This document shows positions 1 through 7,863 of a stretch of 33,749 bases of DNA, in pieces. Where the stretch lies: contig JBKECD010000105.1 in the NCBI GenBank assembly GCA_047974225.1, positions 1 to 33,749 on the forward strand, read 5' to 3'. Origin of the DNA: JBKEDC01 sp047974225. Lineage in GTDB: Bacteria; Bacteroidota; Bacteroidia; Bacteroidales; Prolixibacteraceae. Positions within the stretch are counted from its first letter, which is position 1; the number at the start of each line of letters is the position of its first letter. Under the pieces are notes generated by a model. It searched no databases. It had not been told where the DNA came from and saw only the letters and a program-made list of their open reading frames with translations. The translations under genes and the position numbers were made by a program.

Positions 1-117
1 AAAACCGGTTCGTTGAGCCGTTCTGACCGTATGGCTAAATATAACCAACTTCTTCGCATCGACGACGAATTGGGCGATAAAGCTATCTATGGCTACAAAA
101 AAGTAGTTAGAACATAA
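1..117 (+). CDS. C-terminal end of an unrecognised protein (5' truncated)
   Basis: Frame 1 is open from the first base to a TAA at 115-117 and encodes 38 residues. They are rich in basic and polar residues: an N-terminal KTGSLSRSDRM stretch, then an amphipathic helix (KYNQLLRIDDELG), then a lysine-rich tail. A good rho-independent terminator lies 26 bp downstream, which supports this being a genuine gene end. I do not recognise the family from this fragment and assign no function. The gene begins upstream of the window. Confidence 0.7.
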   Translation, partial: KTGSLSRSDRMAKYNQLLRIDDELGDKAIYGYKKVVRT

Positions 118-142
118 TTTAGCTTAAGCTAAATGCCCTAAT

Positions 143-169
143 AGCCATCTCCTTGGAGGTGGCTTTTTT
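143..169 (+). terminator. Rho-independent terminator of the upstream gene
   Basis: AGCCATCTCC (143-152) pairs with GGAGGTGGCT (155-164) with one G-T pair, giving a GC-rich stem and a minimal loop, followed by a T run to 169. It sits just after the stop at 117. The palindrome TTAGCTTAAGCTAA lies immediately before it (119-132), and most of that palindrome recurs immediately after it (172-182). Confidence 0.85.
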
Positions 170-215
170 GGTGCTTAAGCTAAGTAGAGGCGGATTGTGT
201 GTCGAATTCTCAAAT

Positions 216-534
216 GTATTCGGCCTTATTTGGCTCACATGTGATGCGAATACATGTGTAGTCGGACATAGTTGGCTCACATGGAGTGCGACTACATCGT
301 GTATGCGGACTTATGTGGCTCACAGGTGATGCGAATACATGTGTATTCGGACTTATTGGGCTCAAATGTAATGCGAATACATCGTGTCTTCGGTCTTTAT
401 TGGCTCAACTGTGATGCGAATACATATGTATTCGGACTTATTTGGCTCAAATGTAATGCAACTCCATCGTGTATTCGGACTTGTTTGGCTCAAATGTGAT
501 GCGAATACATATGTATTCGGACTATAATTTAGTC
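216..534. repeat. Tandem array of about 7.5 units with alternating 42/43-bp spacing
   Basis: Units begin at 216, 258, 301, 343, 386, 428, 471 and 513, giving spacings 42, 43, 42, 43, 42, 43, 42, so the true period is an 85-bp dimer. Each unit starts near GTATTCGG and ends near GCGAATACAT. These ends form an inverted repeat enclosing a smaller one, ATTTG-gct-CAAAT. Junctions alternate between a palindromic type (CGAATACATATGTATTCG, perfect at 417-434 and 502-519, one mismatch at 332-349) and a longer ACATCGTGT type. The array occupies most of the 537-bp gap before the AI-2E gene. A weak open frame across it (272-499) is repeat-derived and is not called as a gene. The array could be an operator cluster, a structured RNA or a neutral minisatellite. 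Confidence 0.9.
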
Positions 535-596
535 AAAACAGTTCGCCAACATTTTCTGATTTGGATTATTTCTGACAGAAAAACTTGTTTAAATCA

Positions 597-626
597 TTGC
601 TTTTGCTGCTGAATACACTACCTTAG
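597..626 (+). promoter_or_regulatory. Bacteroidota-type promoter for the AI-2E family transporter gene
   Basis: TTG at 597-599 is followed by exactly 19 bp and TACCTTAG at 619-626, one mismatch from TAnnTTTG. The same TTG-N19-box geometry occurs upstream of three other genes in the window. The predicted start of transcription, near 632, leaves a leader of roughly 23 nt before the ATG at 655. Confidence 0.55.
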
Positions 627-654
627 CCGATATTTCCTTAAAATACACATACGC

Positions 655-1731
655 ATGGGAACGACAAACCCGATTATCGAGACTTTCAACCGTGCGCCAA
701 AGTTGGTATTGTTAGCCAGCTTGGTGATTATCCTTGCAGGCATGATGGCAGCAAAATCTGTTATTCTGCCTATTATTTTGGCGGTGTTTGTGAGCATCAT
801 TTGCATGAAACCCATCTTTTGGCTCGAAAGCAAGAAGGTGCCTTATGGCTTGGCTGTAACGCTGACACTCTTGTTTGTGTGCGCTATTTTTGTTACCCTC
901 GGTGGTGTGATTGGTTCGAGCTTCTCGCAGTTTGTGAGCCGAATGCCTGCTTATCAAACGCAACTCGACGAAAAGCTATTGAGTGTGTCAGAAGGCTTGG
1001 CTCGCTTCAACATCGTGGGCATCAATACCCACGAAATACTCGACAAAGTCGAACCCGAAAAGTTACTTTCCTTAACCACTTCCGCACTTGGCGAGATAGG
1101 TAGTTTTCTTTCTGATTTCTTCGTTATTCTGCTGATTACAATTTTCGTTTTGCTTGAAGCTAAGGTGTTTGTTACCAAAGGAAAACTGCTCGATCGTCAA
1201 GAGTTTATCAGCATGGCGAGCATCGGCAAAATCAGCGCGAATATTCGTGATTATCTATTTCTAAAGACCCTCATCAGCATGGCGACAGGAGTGTTCATCT
1301 GGTTGTGGCTGCTTGTTGCTGGGGTTGATTATCCGATTCTTTGGGGTGTGGTGGCATTCATGCTCAATTATATTCCCAACATCGGTTCGATTATTGCAGC
1401 TATTCCTGCCGTGTTGCTCGCTTTGGTGCAATTGGGCTGGGGCGGTGCTTTGTGGACAGGTGCAGGGTATTTGATTGTAAACACCGTGATGGGTAATTTC
1501 ATCGAACCCAAAGTGATGGGCACAAGCCTTGGACTTTCTACTTTAGTGGTGTTTCTTTCGCTGATTGTGTGGGGATTTCTTTTTGGTTCGGTGGGCATGT
1601 TTCTCTCCGTGCCGCTCACAATGGTTTTGAAAATCATGCTCGAATCGAATGAATCTACTCGATGGATGGCAATCATGCTCGGCACTGAAAATGAAGCTTT
1701 GCGAGAATTAAAGGAGGAGGAGTTGTCGTAA
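655..1731 (+). CDS. AI-2E family transporter (PerM/TqsA-like membrane protein)
   Basis: A 358-residue polytopic membrane protein. Hydrophobic segments lie near residues 17-50, 60-85, 150-170, 205-235, 240-270 and 285-330. The late block with DYPILWGVVAFMLNYIPNIGS followed by a G-rich NxVMGNFIEPKVMG motif is the hallmark of the AI-2E transporter (UPF0118) family. A soluble stretch between about residues 88 and 150 is predicted to sit between membrane segments. Family members have been linked to autoinducer-2 export, Na+/H+ antiport and general efflux, so substrate cannot be assigned. The ATG at 655 follows a promoter at 597-626 and gives a normal family length. The gene is likely monocistronic, since hemA downstream has its own -7 box. 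Confidence 0.9.
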   Translation: MGTTNPIIETFNRAPKLVLLASLVIILAGMMAAKSVILPIILAVFVSIICMKPIFWLESKKVPYGLAVTLTLLFVCAIFVTLGGVIGSSFSQFVSRMPAYQTQLDEKLLSVSEGLARFNIVGINTHEILDKVEPEKLLSLTTSALGEIGSFLSDFFVILLITIFVLLEAKVFVTKGKLLDRQEFISMASIGKISANIRDYLFLKTLISMATGVFIWLWLLVAGVDYPILWGVVAFMLNYIPNIGSIIAAIPAVLLALVQLGWGGALWTGAGYLIVNTVMGNFIEPKVMGTSLGLSTLVVFLSLIVWGFLFGSVGMFLSVPLTMVLKIMLESNESTRWMAIMLGTENEALRELKEEELS

Positions 1732-1788
1732 AAGATGCCGTAGTCGGAATTTCATCTGATTTTACTAGCATATTCCTAGCGAGAATAT

Positions 1789-1796
1789 TATTTTTG
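1789..1796 (+). promoter_or_regulatory. -7 promoter box upstream of hemA
   Basis: TATTTTTG matches the Bacteroidota -7 consensus TAnnTTTG and ends 25 bp before the hemA ATG. No clear TTG or TTTG element is present 19-21 bp further upstream, so the -33 half is weak. Confidence 0.5.
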
Positions 1797-1821
1797 CACG
1801 CTAAGAAAAAAGATTCATTAC

Positions 1822-3045
1822 ATGATTGGAATAATCGGATTAAATCATAAGTCAGCACCTATTCATATTCGCGAGCAATTTGCTTTAGATGATGCCGCAT
1901 GTCAGCTTCTTGCCAAGCGCATCTGTGAAACACCTTATATTGATGCGATGCTGATTCTTTCTACTTGCAATCGCACCGAGTTTTATTATCGCACCAAGGT
2001 GAGCAACCGCGACATGGCAAATATGTCGATTGTGAAACAGCTGATAAAATTCACAGGGGTGAATGATTGTCAGAAATCACATTTCTATGGTTATGAACAT
2101 CGTGATGCGGTGAGCCATCTTTTTCGTGTGGTGTCGAGCCTCGACTCGATGGTGCTGGGTGAATATCAGATTGTGTCGCAGGTGAAAAATGCTTTTCAGC
2201 TGGCGGAATCGAATGGCACTCTTGATAAGGAACTTACTCGCCTATTTCATAAAGCCCTCGAAACGGGCAAAATGGTACGTACACAGACAGAAATGAGCTC
2301 GGGGGCTTTCTCGGTGAGCTATGCTGCGGTGGAAAAATGCGTGCAGGAGTTTCCGAAGCTCACCCAAAAGAAAATCTTGCTTGTGGGCACAGGTGAAACG
2401 GGCGAATTGGTGGTGAGGTCATTATATAAGAAGGGCTGTAATCACATCACACTTGTCAATCGCACACGCAGCAAAGCTGAAGTTTTGGCAGCGAGATACA
2501 AAGCTCAAGTGAGTGATTTTTCGGAACTTGACGCAGTGATTGCTGAAGCAGACATCGTGATTTCGGCAGTGGGGGCGCAAGAGCCGATTGTTTGTACAGC
2601 CGCTTCGCATCCGCAGCTGCTCATTGATTTGGGCGTGCCGAGAAATATCAACGAAGAATTGGGCAAGCAGCCTCATGTTTCCTTGGTGAATGTGGATGAT
2701 TTGCAAGAAGTGGTGCTGAGCAATCAGGAGAAAAAGAAAGCTTTGATAAGCACCGCCGAAGGAATCATTGAGGAGAAAGCAAGTGAGTTTCTTGATTGGT
2801 TGAGCGGACGAAATCTTTTGCCTGCTATTCAGCGAATCATCCATGCGGTGAGTGAAATTCAGCAATCGGAATTGGAGACTTTCAGCAAAAATCGAAGCGA
2901 TGAGGAATTGGCATTGCTGAAAGAGTTTAGTCAGCATTATAGCGAAAAGATGGTGAATACCATGATAAGAAATCTCAAGGAATTGAGTGATAACGGTCGG
3001 CATGCCGACTATATTAAGGTGGTGAAGGAGCTGTTTGAGTTATGA
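1822..3045 (+). CDS. hemA: Glutamyl-tRNA reductase
   Basis: Reduces glutamyl-tRNA(Glu) to glutamate-1-semialdehyde with NADPH, the first committed step of C5-pathway tetrapyrrole synthesis in the cytoplasm. The 407-residue protein has the N-terminal GLNHKSAP motif, the catalytic cysteine in LSTCNRTE (C49), the SLDSMVLGE motif near residue 110, a Rossmann NADPH site (ILLVGTGETG, about 185-194) and a C-terminal helical dimerisation region. It heads a hemA-hemC-hemD-hemB run. The last codons and the TGA stop lie inside the first GAGTTAT units of a heptamer array (3037-3071), so the extreme C-terminus may have been shaped by the repeat. The start gives the canonical MIGIIGLNHKSAP beginning. Confidence 0.97.
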   Translation: MIGIIGLNHKSAPIHIREQFALDDAACQLLAKRICETPYIDAMLILSTCNRTEFYYRTKVSNRDMANMSIVKQLIKFTGVNDCQKSHFYGYEHRDAVSHLFRVVSSLDSMVLGEYQIVSQVKNAFQLAESNGTLDKELTRLFHKALETGKMVRTQTEMSSGAFSVSYAAVEKCVQEFPKLTQKKILLVGTGETGELVVRSLYKKGCNHITLVNRTRSKAEVLAARYKAQVSDFSELDAVIAEADIVISAVGAQEPIVCTAASHPQLLIDLGVPRNINEELGKQPHVSLVNVDDLQEVVLSNQEKKKALISTAEGIIEEKASEFLDWLSGRNLLPAIQRIIHAVSEIQQSELETFSKNRSDEELALLKEFSQHYSEKMVNTMIRNLKELSDNGRHADYIKVVKELFEL

Positions 3046-3119
3046 GTTATGAGTTATGAGTTATGAGTTATGAGTTGGCTTCGCACTTCGCACTGAGAAC
3101 TTCGCACTTCGCACTAAAA
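3037..3119 (+). repeat. Composite heptamer repeat between hemA and hemC
   Basis: Five perfect GAGTTAT heptamers (3037-3071) and a degenerate sixth run through the hemA stop codon. They are followed by a GGCTTCG linker and two short runs of CACTTCG-type heptamers separated by CACTGAGAA, ending CACTAAAAAAA. The same order (heptamer A, GC-rich linker, CACTTCG/CACTCCG-type heptamer, CACTAAAA) occurs at 24318-24424 in the same plus-strand orientation, and partly at 26631-26718. It fills nearly the whole hemA-hemC gap. Confidence 0.85.
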
Positions 3120-3127
3120 AAAAGAAC

Positions 3128-4039
3128 ATGAAAATAGGAACACGTGGCAGTAAACTAGCACTATGGCAAGCCCACGAAGTGCAACGAGTGATAAAAGAAA
3201 AGTTTCCGCAGATGGAAACCGAAATTGTGGTGATTAAGACAAAAGGGGATAAAATCCTTGACGTGTCGCTCTCGAAGATAGGCGATAAGGGGCTTTTTAC
3301 CAAAGAGATTGAGCATGCACTTATGGCGGGTGAAATCGACATGGCGGTGCATAGCTTTAAGGATATGCCCACCGAATTGTCGGAGGATTTAGTCGTTGGT
3401 GCGGTGCTTCCTCGTGCCGACGTGCGCGATGTGTTTGTTTCAAAAGACGGGCGCAAGCTTTCAGAAATGACCTCGAAAGATAAAATAGGCACATCGAGCT
3501 TGCGCCGCAAAGCGCAGCTTTTGGCATATAATCCCGATTTGCAGATTGTGGATATTCGGGGCAATGTGGAAACACGCTTACAGCGCATGAATGATGGGTT
3601 TTGTGATGCCATTGTCATGGCAGGAGCGGGTTTTATTCGCTTGGGATATGAAGCGCAAATCACAGAATACTTCAATGAAGAAGTGATGCTGCCCGCTGTG
3701 AGTCAAGGAGCGGTGGCAATCGAAGTGCGTGAAGCCGATGAGCAAATCACTGAAGTGATGGACGCCATCAATGATGATGATGCTTGGACAGAGTGCATGG
3801 CAGAGCGCAGTTTGCTTCGCACGCTAGAGGGCGGATGTCAAGTGCCAGTGGCGTGTCGGAGCAAAGTGGAGGGCGAAGATTTCACAATGACAGCTCTTGT
3901 GGCTAGCCTTGATGGGGCGAAGGTGATTCGGGAAAGCATCAGCTGTTCGGCAGATTGGGCTTCCGAAAAAGCTATTGAGTTGGGTGAACTTATCTTGAGC
4001 AAAGGTGCAAAAGAGATATTAGACAGTATCAGGAAGTAG
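3128..4039 (+). CDS. hemC: Hydroxymethylbilane synthase (porphobilinogen deaminase)
   Basis: Polymerises four porphobilinogen molecules into the linear tetrapyrrole hydroxymethylbilane. The 303-residue length is typical. Diagnostic features are the IGTRGSKLALWQA N-terminus, VHSFKDMPT with the catalytic aspartate (D79), the basic substrate-binding GTSSLRRKAQ and DIRGNVETRL segments, and the dipyrromethane-cofactor cysteine in EGGCQVPVA (C237). It lies 82 bp behind hemA. That gap is filled by repeat sequence without a clear promoter, so cotranscription with hemA is likely. A new -7 box and a long hairpin lie between it and hemD. Confidence 0.97.
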   Translation: MKIGTRGSKLALWQAHEVQRVIKEKFPQMETEIVVIKTKGDKILDVSLSKIGDKGLFTKEIEHALMAGEIDMAVHSFKDMPTELSEDLVVGAVLPRADVRDVFVSKDGRKLSEMTSKDKIGTSSLRRKAQLLAYNPDLQIVDIRGNVETRLQRMNDGFCDAIVMAGAGFIRLGYEAQITEYFNEEVMLPAVSQGAVAIEVREADEQITEVMDAINDDDAWTECMAERSLLRTLEGGCQVPVACRSKVEGEDFTMTALVASLDGAKVIRESISCSADWASEKAIELGELILSKGAKEILDSIRK

Positions 4040-4047
4040 AATATTAT

Positions 4048-4055
4048 TAACTTTG
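4048..4055 (+). promoter_or_regulatory. Candidate -7 box upstream of hemD
   Basis: TAACTTTG fits TAnnTTTG and begins 9 bp after the hemC stop. A transcript starting here would carry the inverted-repeat leader at 4071-4150 before hemD. No good -33 element was found, so this may be chance. Confidence 0.3.
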
Positions 4056-4070
4056 CGGCTGTGATTTTCA

Positions 4071-4150
4071 GATATTAGATTTTTAGATATTGGACTTTTG
4101 GACATTAGACTTGGTGTCTAACAATCCAATATCTAACAATCCAAAAATCT
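4071..4150 (+). repeat. Large imperfect inverted repeat in the hemC-hemD gap
   Basis: TTAGATATTGGA (4083-4094) is exactly complementary to TCCAATATCTAA (4125-4136). An inner TTAGAC/GTCTAA stem (4105-4110 with 4116-4121) closes a 5-nt loop. Outer sequence (AGATTTTT against AAAAATCT) extends the pairing imperfectly. The left arm is built of degenerate 7-9-bp AGATATT/AGATTTT units, and a related GATATTAGATTTTAGAC tract recurs at 8661-8678. It could be a leader hairpin for hemD or a drifted tandem repeat. Confidence 0.7.
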
Positions 4151-4170
4151 GAAATCCCCAAAACAACTAT

Positions 4171-4866
4171 ATGAGAAAAATTATTTGTGCATTTCACAAG
4201 CCAGAGTTGGAGGCTTTCGAGCGTCCAGACTTGCTTTTTGCGCCTGTTATTAAGATTGAAGGCTCGACATATCGTTTGTCTAGCCCATTGGAGTCCTATG
4301 ATTGGCTGCTGTTTACCAGTAAGAATGGCATTCGCTATTTCAAGGATTTCCATGATGGAAGTTATCGAGGGAAGATTGCTGTGCTAGGCAGTTCGACCGC
4401 CAAAGAACTAGAGAAATACGGCTATAAAGCGGATTTCATCGGTGATGGCTCATCTTCGACAGCCATGGCAGCGGCGTTGAGCAATGTGCTGACCGCCCAC
4501 GACAAGGTCTTGGCGGTGCTGGGGCAAATGGCTTCTTTCAACCTGCAAATGGGCTTGAAGATGAAAGTTGATCGAGTGGATGTGTATGACACTATTCTTG
4601 AATCTTTGCAAGACAAAGAATCTCGTCAATTGATTTTGGCTGATGAATATAAGTTAATCCTTGCAGCGAGTCCCTCGGCGGTGAAAAGTCTGGTGATGAA
4701 TTTCGGCGGACGCGAAACGAAATGGCGAGTGGCGTGTATTGGCGAAACCACCGCCCAAGCTTGCAAGGCAATGGGCATTAAGCCTGTGCTGATTGCTAGT
4801 CAGCAAAGCTTCGAAACGCTCTTGAATGAGGCGACCGCCTATGATTTAATTGAAACGGAAAAATAA
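4171..4866 (+). CDS. hemD: Uroporphyrinogen-III synthase
   Basis: Closes and inverts ring D of hydroxymethylbilane to give uroporphyrinogen III. The family is poorly conserved, but the 231-residue length is normal. So are the YDWLLFTSKNGIRYF motif near residue 50, the IAVLGSSTAKEL segment and the later ILAASPSAVKSL...CIGETTAQACKAMG pattern (about 168-205), which are the usual HemD landmarks of its two alpha/beta domains. The position between hemC and hemB supports the call. The ATG at 4171 follows the long inverted repeat at 4071-4150. Confidence 0.92.
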   Translation: MRKIICAFHKPELEAFERPDLLFAPVIKIEGSTYRLSSPLESYDWLLFTSKNGIRYFKDFHDGSYRGKIAVLGSSTAKELEKYGYKADFIGDGSSSTAMAAALSNVLTAHDKVLAVLGQMASFNLQMGLKMKVDRVDVYDTILESLQDKESRQLILADEYKLILAASPSAVKSLVMNFGGRETKWRVACIGETTAQACKAMGIKPVLIASQQSFETLLNEATAYDLIETEK

Positions 4867-4868
4867 AC

Positions 4869-4891
4869 AAGGCAAGCTTTCGCTTGCCTTT
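4869..4891 (+). terminator. Hairpin between hemD and hemB (terminator or attenuator)
   Basis: AAGGCAAGC (4869-4877), loop TTTC, GCTTGCCTT (4882-4890) form a perfect 9-bp stem right after the hemD stop. The following T run is short (TTT then AAAATAT), so termination is probably partial. hemB starts 15 bp later. Confidence 0.55.
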
Positions 4892-4905
4892 AAAATATAG
4901 ATATT

Positions 4906-5898
4906 ATGGCATTTCCCATAACTCGACTTCGACGCATGCGTCAAAGCGAAACCATCAGAAACATGATTCGTGAAACAGAAGTGAATCGCGACGATTTAAT
5001 CATGCCTTACTTTGTCTGCACAGGCGAGGGCGTGCGCAATCCCATTGCCTCTATGCCGGGTAATTTTCAGCTCTCGATTGATGAGTTGGTGAAAGAAGTG
5101 CGTGATTTGCTGGAAACAACAGGTATTAAAATGATACTCCTTTTCGGTATTCCCGAAGAGAAAGACGAAACGGGCGCTTGCGCTTGCGAACCTGATGCAA
5201 TTGTGCCTTCTGCCATTGAGGTGCTCAAACGAGAAATCCCCGAAGTGCTGATTGTGGCTGATGTCTGCAATTGCGAATACACCACGCACGGTCATTGCGG
5301 CACGATTGTGGATGGCGATGTGGAAAATGATTCAACATTGGAAACCCTCGCTGCACAATCAATTGCTTTGGCACGTGCAGGAGCCGATATCATCGCTCCG
5401 AGTGATATGATGGATGGTCGAGTGGCGATTATTCGTGCCGCATTAGATTCTGAAGGTTTTGAGAAAACGCCTATCATGGCTTACTCGGCTAAATATGCAA
5501 GTGGCTTCTATGGACCATTCCGAGATGCTGCTGGCAGTGCGCCTCAGTTTGGCAACCGTGCAACTTATCAGATGGACCCTGCCAATGCTGATGAAGCAAT
5601 TCGTGAAGTGGAGCAAGATATCATTGAGGGAGCCGATATGGTGATGGTGAAGCCTGCACTTTCTTATATGGACATTATCCGTCGGGTGAAAGATACATTC
5701 AACATGCCTGTGGTGGCTTATAATGTGAGTGGCGAATTTTCGATGGTGAAAGCCGCTGCCGCCAATGGCTGGATTGACGAAGAACGATTAATCAAAGAGA
5801 TTCTTACCTCGATGAAACGTGCAGGTGCCGATGTGATAATCACCTATCATGCGAAAGAATTTGTGTTGGCAGAGTTGAGAAAAGGGGAGAGGGTATAA
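4906..5898 (+). CDS. hemB: Delta-aminolevulinic acid dehydratase (porphobilinogen synthase)
   Basis: Condenses two 5-aminolevulinate molecules to porphobilinogen, the substrate of HemC. The 330-residue TIM-barrel protein carries the zinc-site cysteines in DVCNCEYTTHGHC (C121, C123, C131), so it is the Zn-dependent type. It also has the two active-site lysines in AYSAKYAS (K196) and MVKPALSYMD (K249). Start and length match the family. Only 1 bp separates its stop from the next ATG, so the ABC-F gene is probably cotranscribed and translationally coupled. Confidence 0.98.
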   Translation: MAFPITRLRRMRQSETIRNMIRETEVNRDDLIMPYFVCTGEGVRNPIASMPGNFQLSIDELVKEVRDLLETTGIKMILLFGIPEEKDETGACACEPDAIVPSAIEVLKREIPEVLIVADVCNCEYTTHGHCGTIVDGDVENDSTLETLAAQSIALARAGADIIAPSDMMDGRVAIIRAALDSEGFEKTPIMAYSAKYASGFYGPFRDAAGSAPQFGNRATYQMDPANADEAIREVEQDIIEGADMVMVKPALSYMDIIRRVKDTFNMPVVAYNVSGEFSMVKAAAANGWIDEERLIKEILTSMKRAGADVIITYHAKEFVLAELRKGERV

Positions 5899-5899
5899 A

Positions 5900-7858
5900 A
5901 TGATTTCAGTAGATAATCTGATTGTCCGCTTTGGCGGATATGAATTATTCAAAAACGTTTCTTTTCTCATCAATCCTAAAGACCGAATTGGTCTGGCTGG
6001 GAAAAACGGAGCAGGTAAATCTACCATGCTCAAGATATTGGCTGGTAGGCAAGAACCTAGTGAAGGGCGAGTGTCGGGCGATAAACACACGCGCATCGGA
6101 TATCTTCCGCAGCATATGGTGGTGAGTAATGATAAGACCGTCTTTGAAGAAGCAAAAACCGCCTTTGTAGAGCTGATTGAAATGCAAGCCGAAATCGACC
6201 AGCTGAATCATCAAATCATGACACGCACCGATTATGAGTCGGACGAATATATGCAGCTTATCGAAGAGGTGAGCGACCTGAACGACCATTTTCACATGTT
6301 TGATGCTTCCAACATGGACGGCGATATTGAACAGACGCTCAAAGGACTAGGATTTAAACGAGAGGATTTCGAGCGACAAACATCGGAGTTTAGCGGCGGT
6401 TGGCGCATGCGCATTGAGCTGGCAAAGATTTTACTTCGTAAGCCTGATTTGTTTCTGCTCGATGAGCCGACTAACCACCTCGACATTGAGTCTATTCAGT
6501 GGCTTGAGGATTTTCTGAGCAATTACAGCGGGGCTGTGGTGCTGGTGTCGCACGACAAGGCATTTCTTGATAATGTTACGAACCGCACAATCGAGATTTC
6601 GCTCGGTAAAATCTATGATTATAAAGCCAATTACTCAAAATACCTCGTACTCCGCAAGGAGGCACGAGAAACGCAAATTGCCGCCTATCGGAATCAGCAA
6701 AAACTGATTGCCGAAACAGAAGACTTCATTGAGCGATTCCGATATAAAGCCACCAAGGCGGTGCAGGTGCAATCACGCCAAAAGCAATTAGCTAAAATCG
6801 AACGTATCGAGATTGACGATGAGGATAATTCACGCCTAAACATTAAATTTCCCCCCGCACTTCGCTCGGGGCAAGTGGTGGTGGACTGCAAAGGGCTATC
6901 GAAAAGTTATGGCGAGCATGAAGTATTGAGAGATATTGACCTCACCATCGAGCGTGGCGATAAAATCGCTTTCGTGGGCAAGAATGGCGAGGGGAAAACC
7001 ACTCTTGCACGAGTTATTCTGCAAGAGTTAGAGCATAATGGTGGTGAAATGACCATCGGACATAATGTGAAGATTGGCTATTTCGCCCAAAATCAAGCGC
7101 AGTTGCTCGACGAAACAATCACTGTGTTTGACACCATTGACGCTATCGCCGTGGGCGATATTCGCACACGGATTCGGGATATTCTGGGTGCATTTATGTT
7201 TTCAGGCGAAGATGTGGATAAGAAAGTGAAAGTGCTTTCAGGAGGTGAACGCATGCGTCTTGCGATGGTGAAACTCTTGCTCGAACCCGTGAACTTCCTT
7301 GTGATGGATGAGCCGACTAACCACCTTGACATTCGCTCGAAAGAGATGCTCAAGGAAGCTCTTGCGGCTTATGATGGCACGGTGCTAGTGGTGTCGCACG
7401 ACCGTGAGTTTTTGGATGGATTGGTGCAATGTGTCTATGAGTTTAAGGATAAGAAAGTGAGGCAGCACCTCGGTGGCATCTATGAGTTTTTGGAAAAGAA
7501 AAAGATGGATTCGCTCCGTGAATTAGAGCAGGCGCCTAGCTCTTCAAAGGTGGTGGAAGTGAAAAAGGTGGAAGTGAAACCCGAAGCGCCAGTCGTGGAG
7601 TTGAGCTACAACGAGCGCAAGGAAATCAATAAAAACATCGCACGGCTAGAGAAGCAAATTGAAGCCGATGAGCAAGACATCGAAAAGTGTGAAGCTCGCA
7701 TTGCTGAGCTTGACGAAATATTAAGCATTCCCGAAAATCAAAATAAACACGAGCTGTTCACCGAATACGAGCAAGTGAAGCATGATTTGGAAAAGACGAT
7801 GATTGCTTGGGAGAATGACACCGAGGAATTGGAAAAAACAAAAGCCTTGTTGGGCTAA
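5900..7858 (+). CDS. ABC-F family ATP-binding cassette protein
   Basis: A soluble protein with two ABC ATPase domains and no membrane segments, as in the ABC-F translation-factor group (EttA/Uup/YheS-like). First domain: Walker A GKNGAGKST (35-42), signature SGGWRMR, Walker B LFLLDEPTNHLD. Second domain: GKNGEGKTT, signature LSGGERMRLA, Walker B FLVMDEPTNHLD. The linker between domains (about 240-300) is basic and helical. The C-terminus (about 570-652) is a charged coiled coil of the Uup type. Such proteins act at the ribosome on stalled complexes, and some protect against antibiotics; which role applies here cannot be seen. It starts 1 bp after hemB. Confidence 0.93.
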   Translation: MISVDNLIVRFGGYELFKNVSFLINPKDRIGLAGKNGAGKSTMLKILAGRQEPSEGRVSGDKHTRIGYLPQHMVVSNDKTVFEEAKTAFVELIEMQAEIDQLNHQIMTRTDYESDEYMQLIEEVSDLNDHFHMFDASNMDGDIEQTLKGLGFKREDFERQTSEFSGGWRMRIELAKILLRKPDLFLLDEPTNHLDIESIQWLEDFLSNYSGAVVLVSHDKAFLDNVTNRTIEISLGKIYDYKANYSKYLVLRKEARETQIAAYRNQQKLIAETEDFIERFRYKATKAVQVQSRQKQLAKIERIEIDDEDNSRLNIKFPPALRSGQVVVDCKGLSKSYGEHEVLRDIDLTIERGDKIAFVGKNGEGKTTLARVILQELEHNGGEMTIGHNVKIGYFAQNQAQLLDETITVFDTIDAIAVGDIRTRIRDILGAFMFSGEDVDKKVKVLSGGERMRLAMVKLLLEPVNFLVMDEPTNHLDIRSKEMLKEALAAYDGTVLVVSHDREFLDGLVQCVYEFKDKKVRQHLGGIYEFLEKKKMDSLRELEQAPSSSKVVEVKKVEVKPEAPVVELSYNERKEINKNIARLEKQIEADEQDIEKCEARIAELDEILSIPENQNKHELFTEYEQVKHDLEKTMIAWENDTEELEKTKALLG

Positions 7859-7863
7859 ATTTC

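Noticed and set aside
272..499. 75-residue open frame across the first tandem array
   Set aside because: It is wholly repeat sequence, its 42/43-bp units keep changing the frame, the peptide is low complexity, and there is no promoter box directly ahead.
2422..3675. Long minus-strand frames opposite hemA (193 residues) and hemC (204 residues)
   Set aside because: They are shadows of well-conserved genes on the plus strand, with no domain or promoter.
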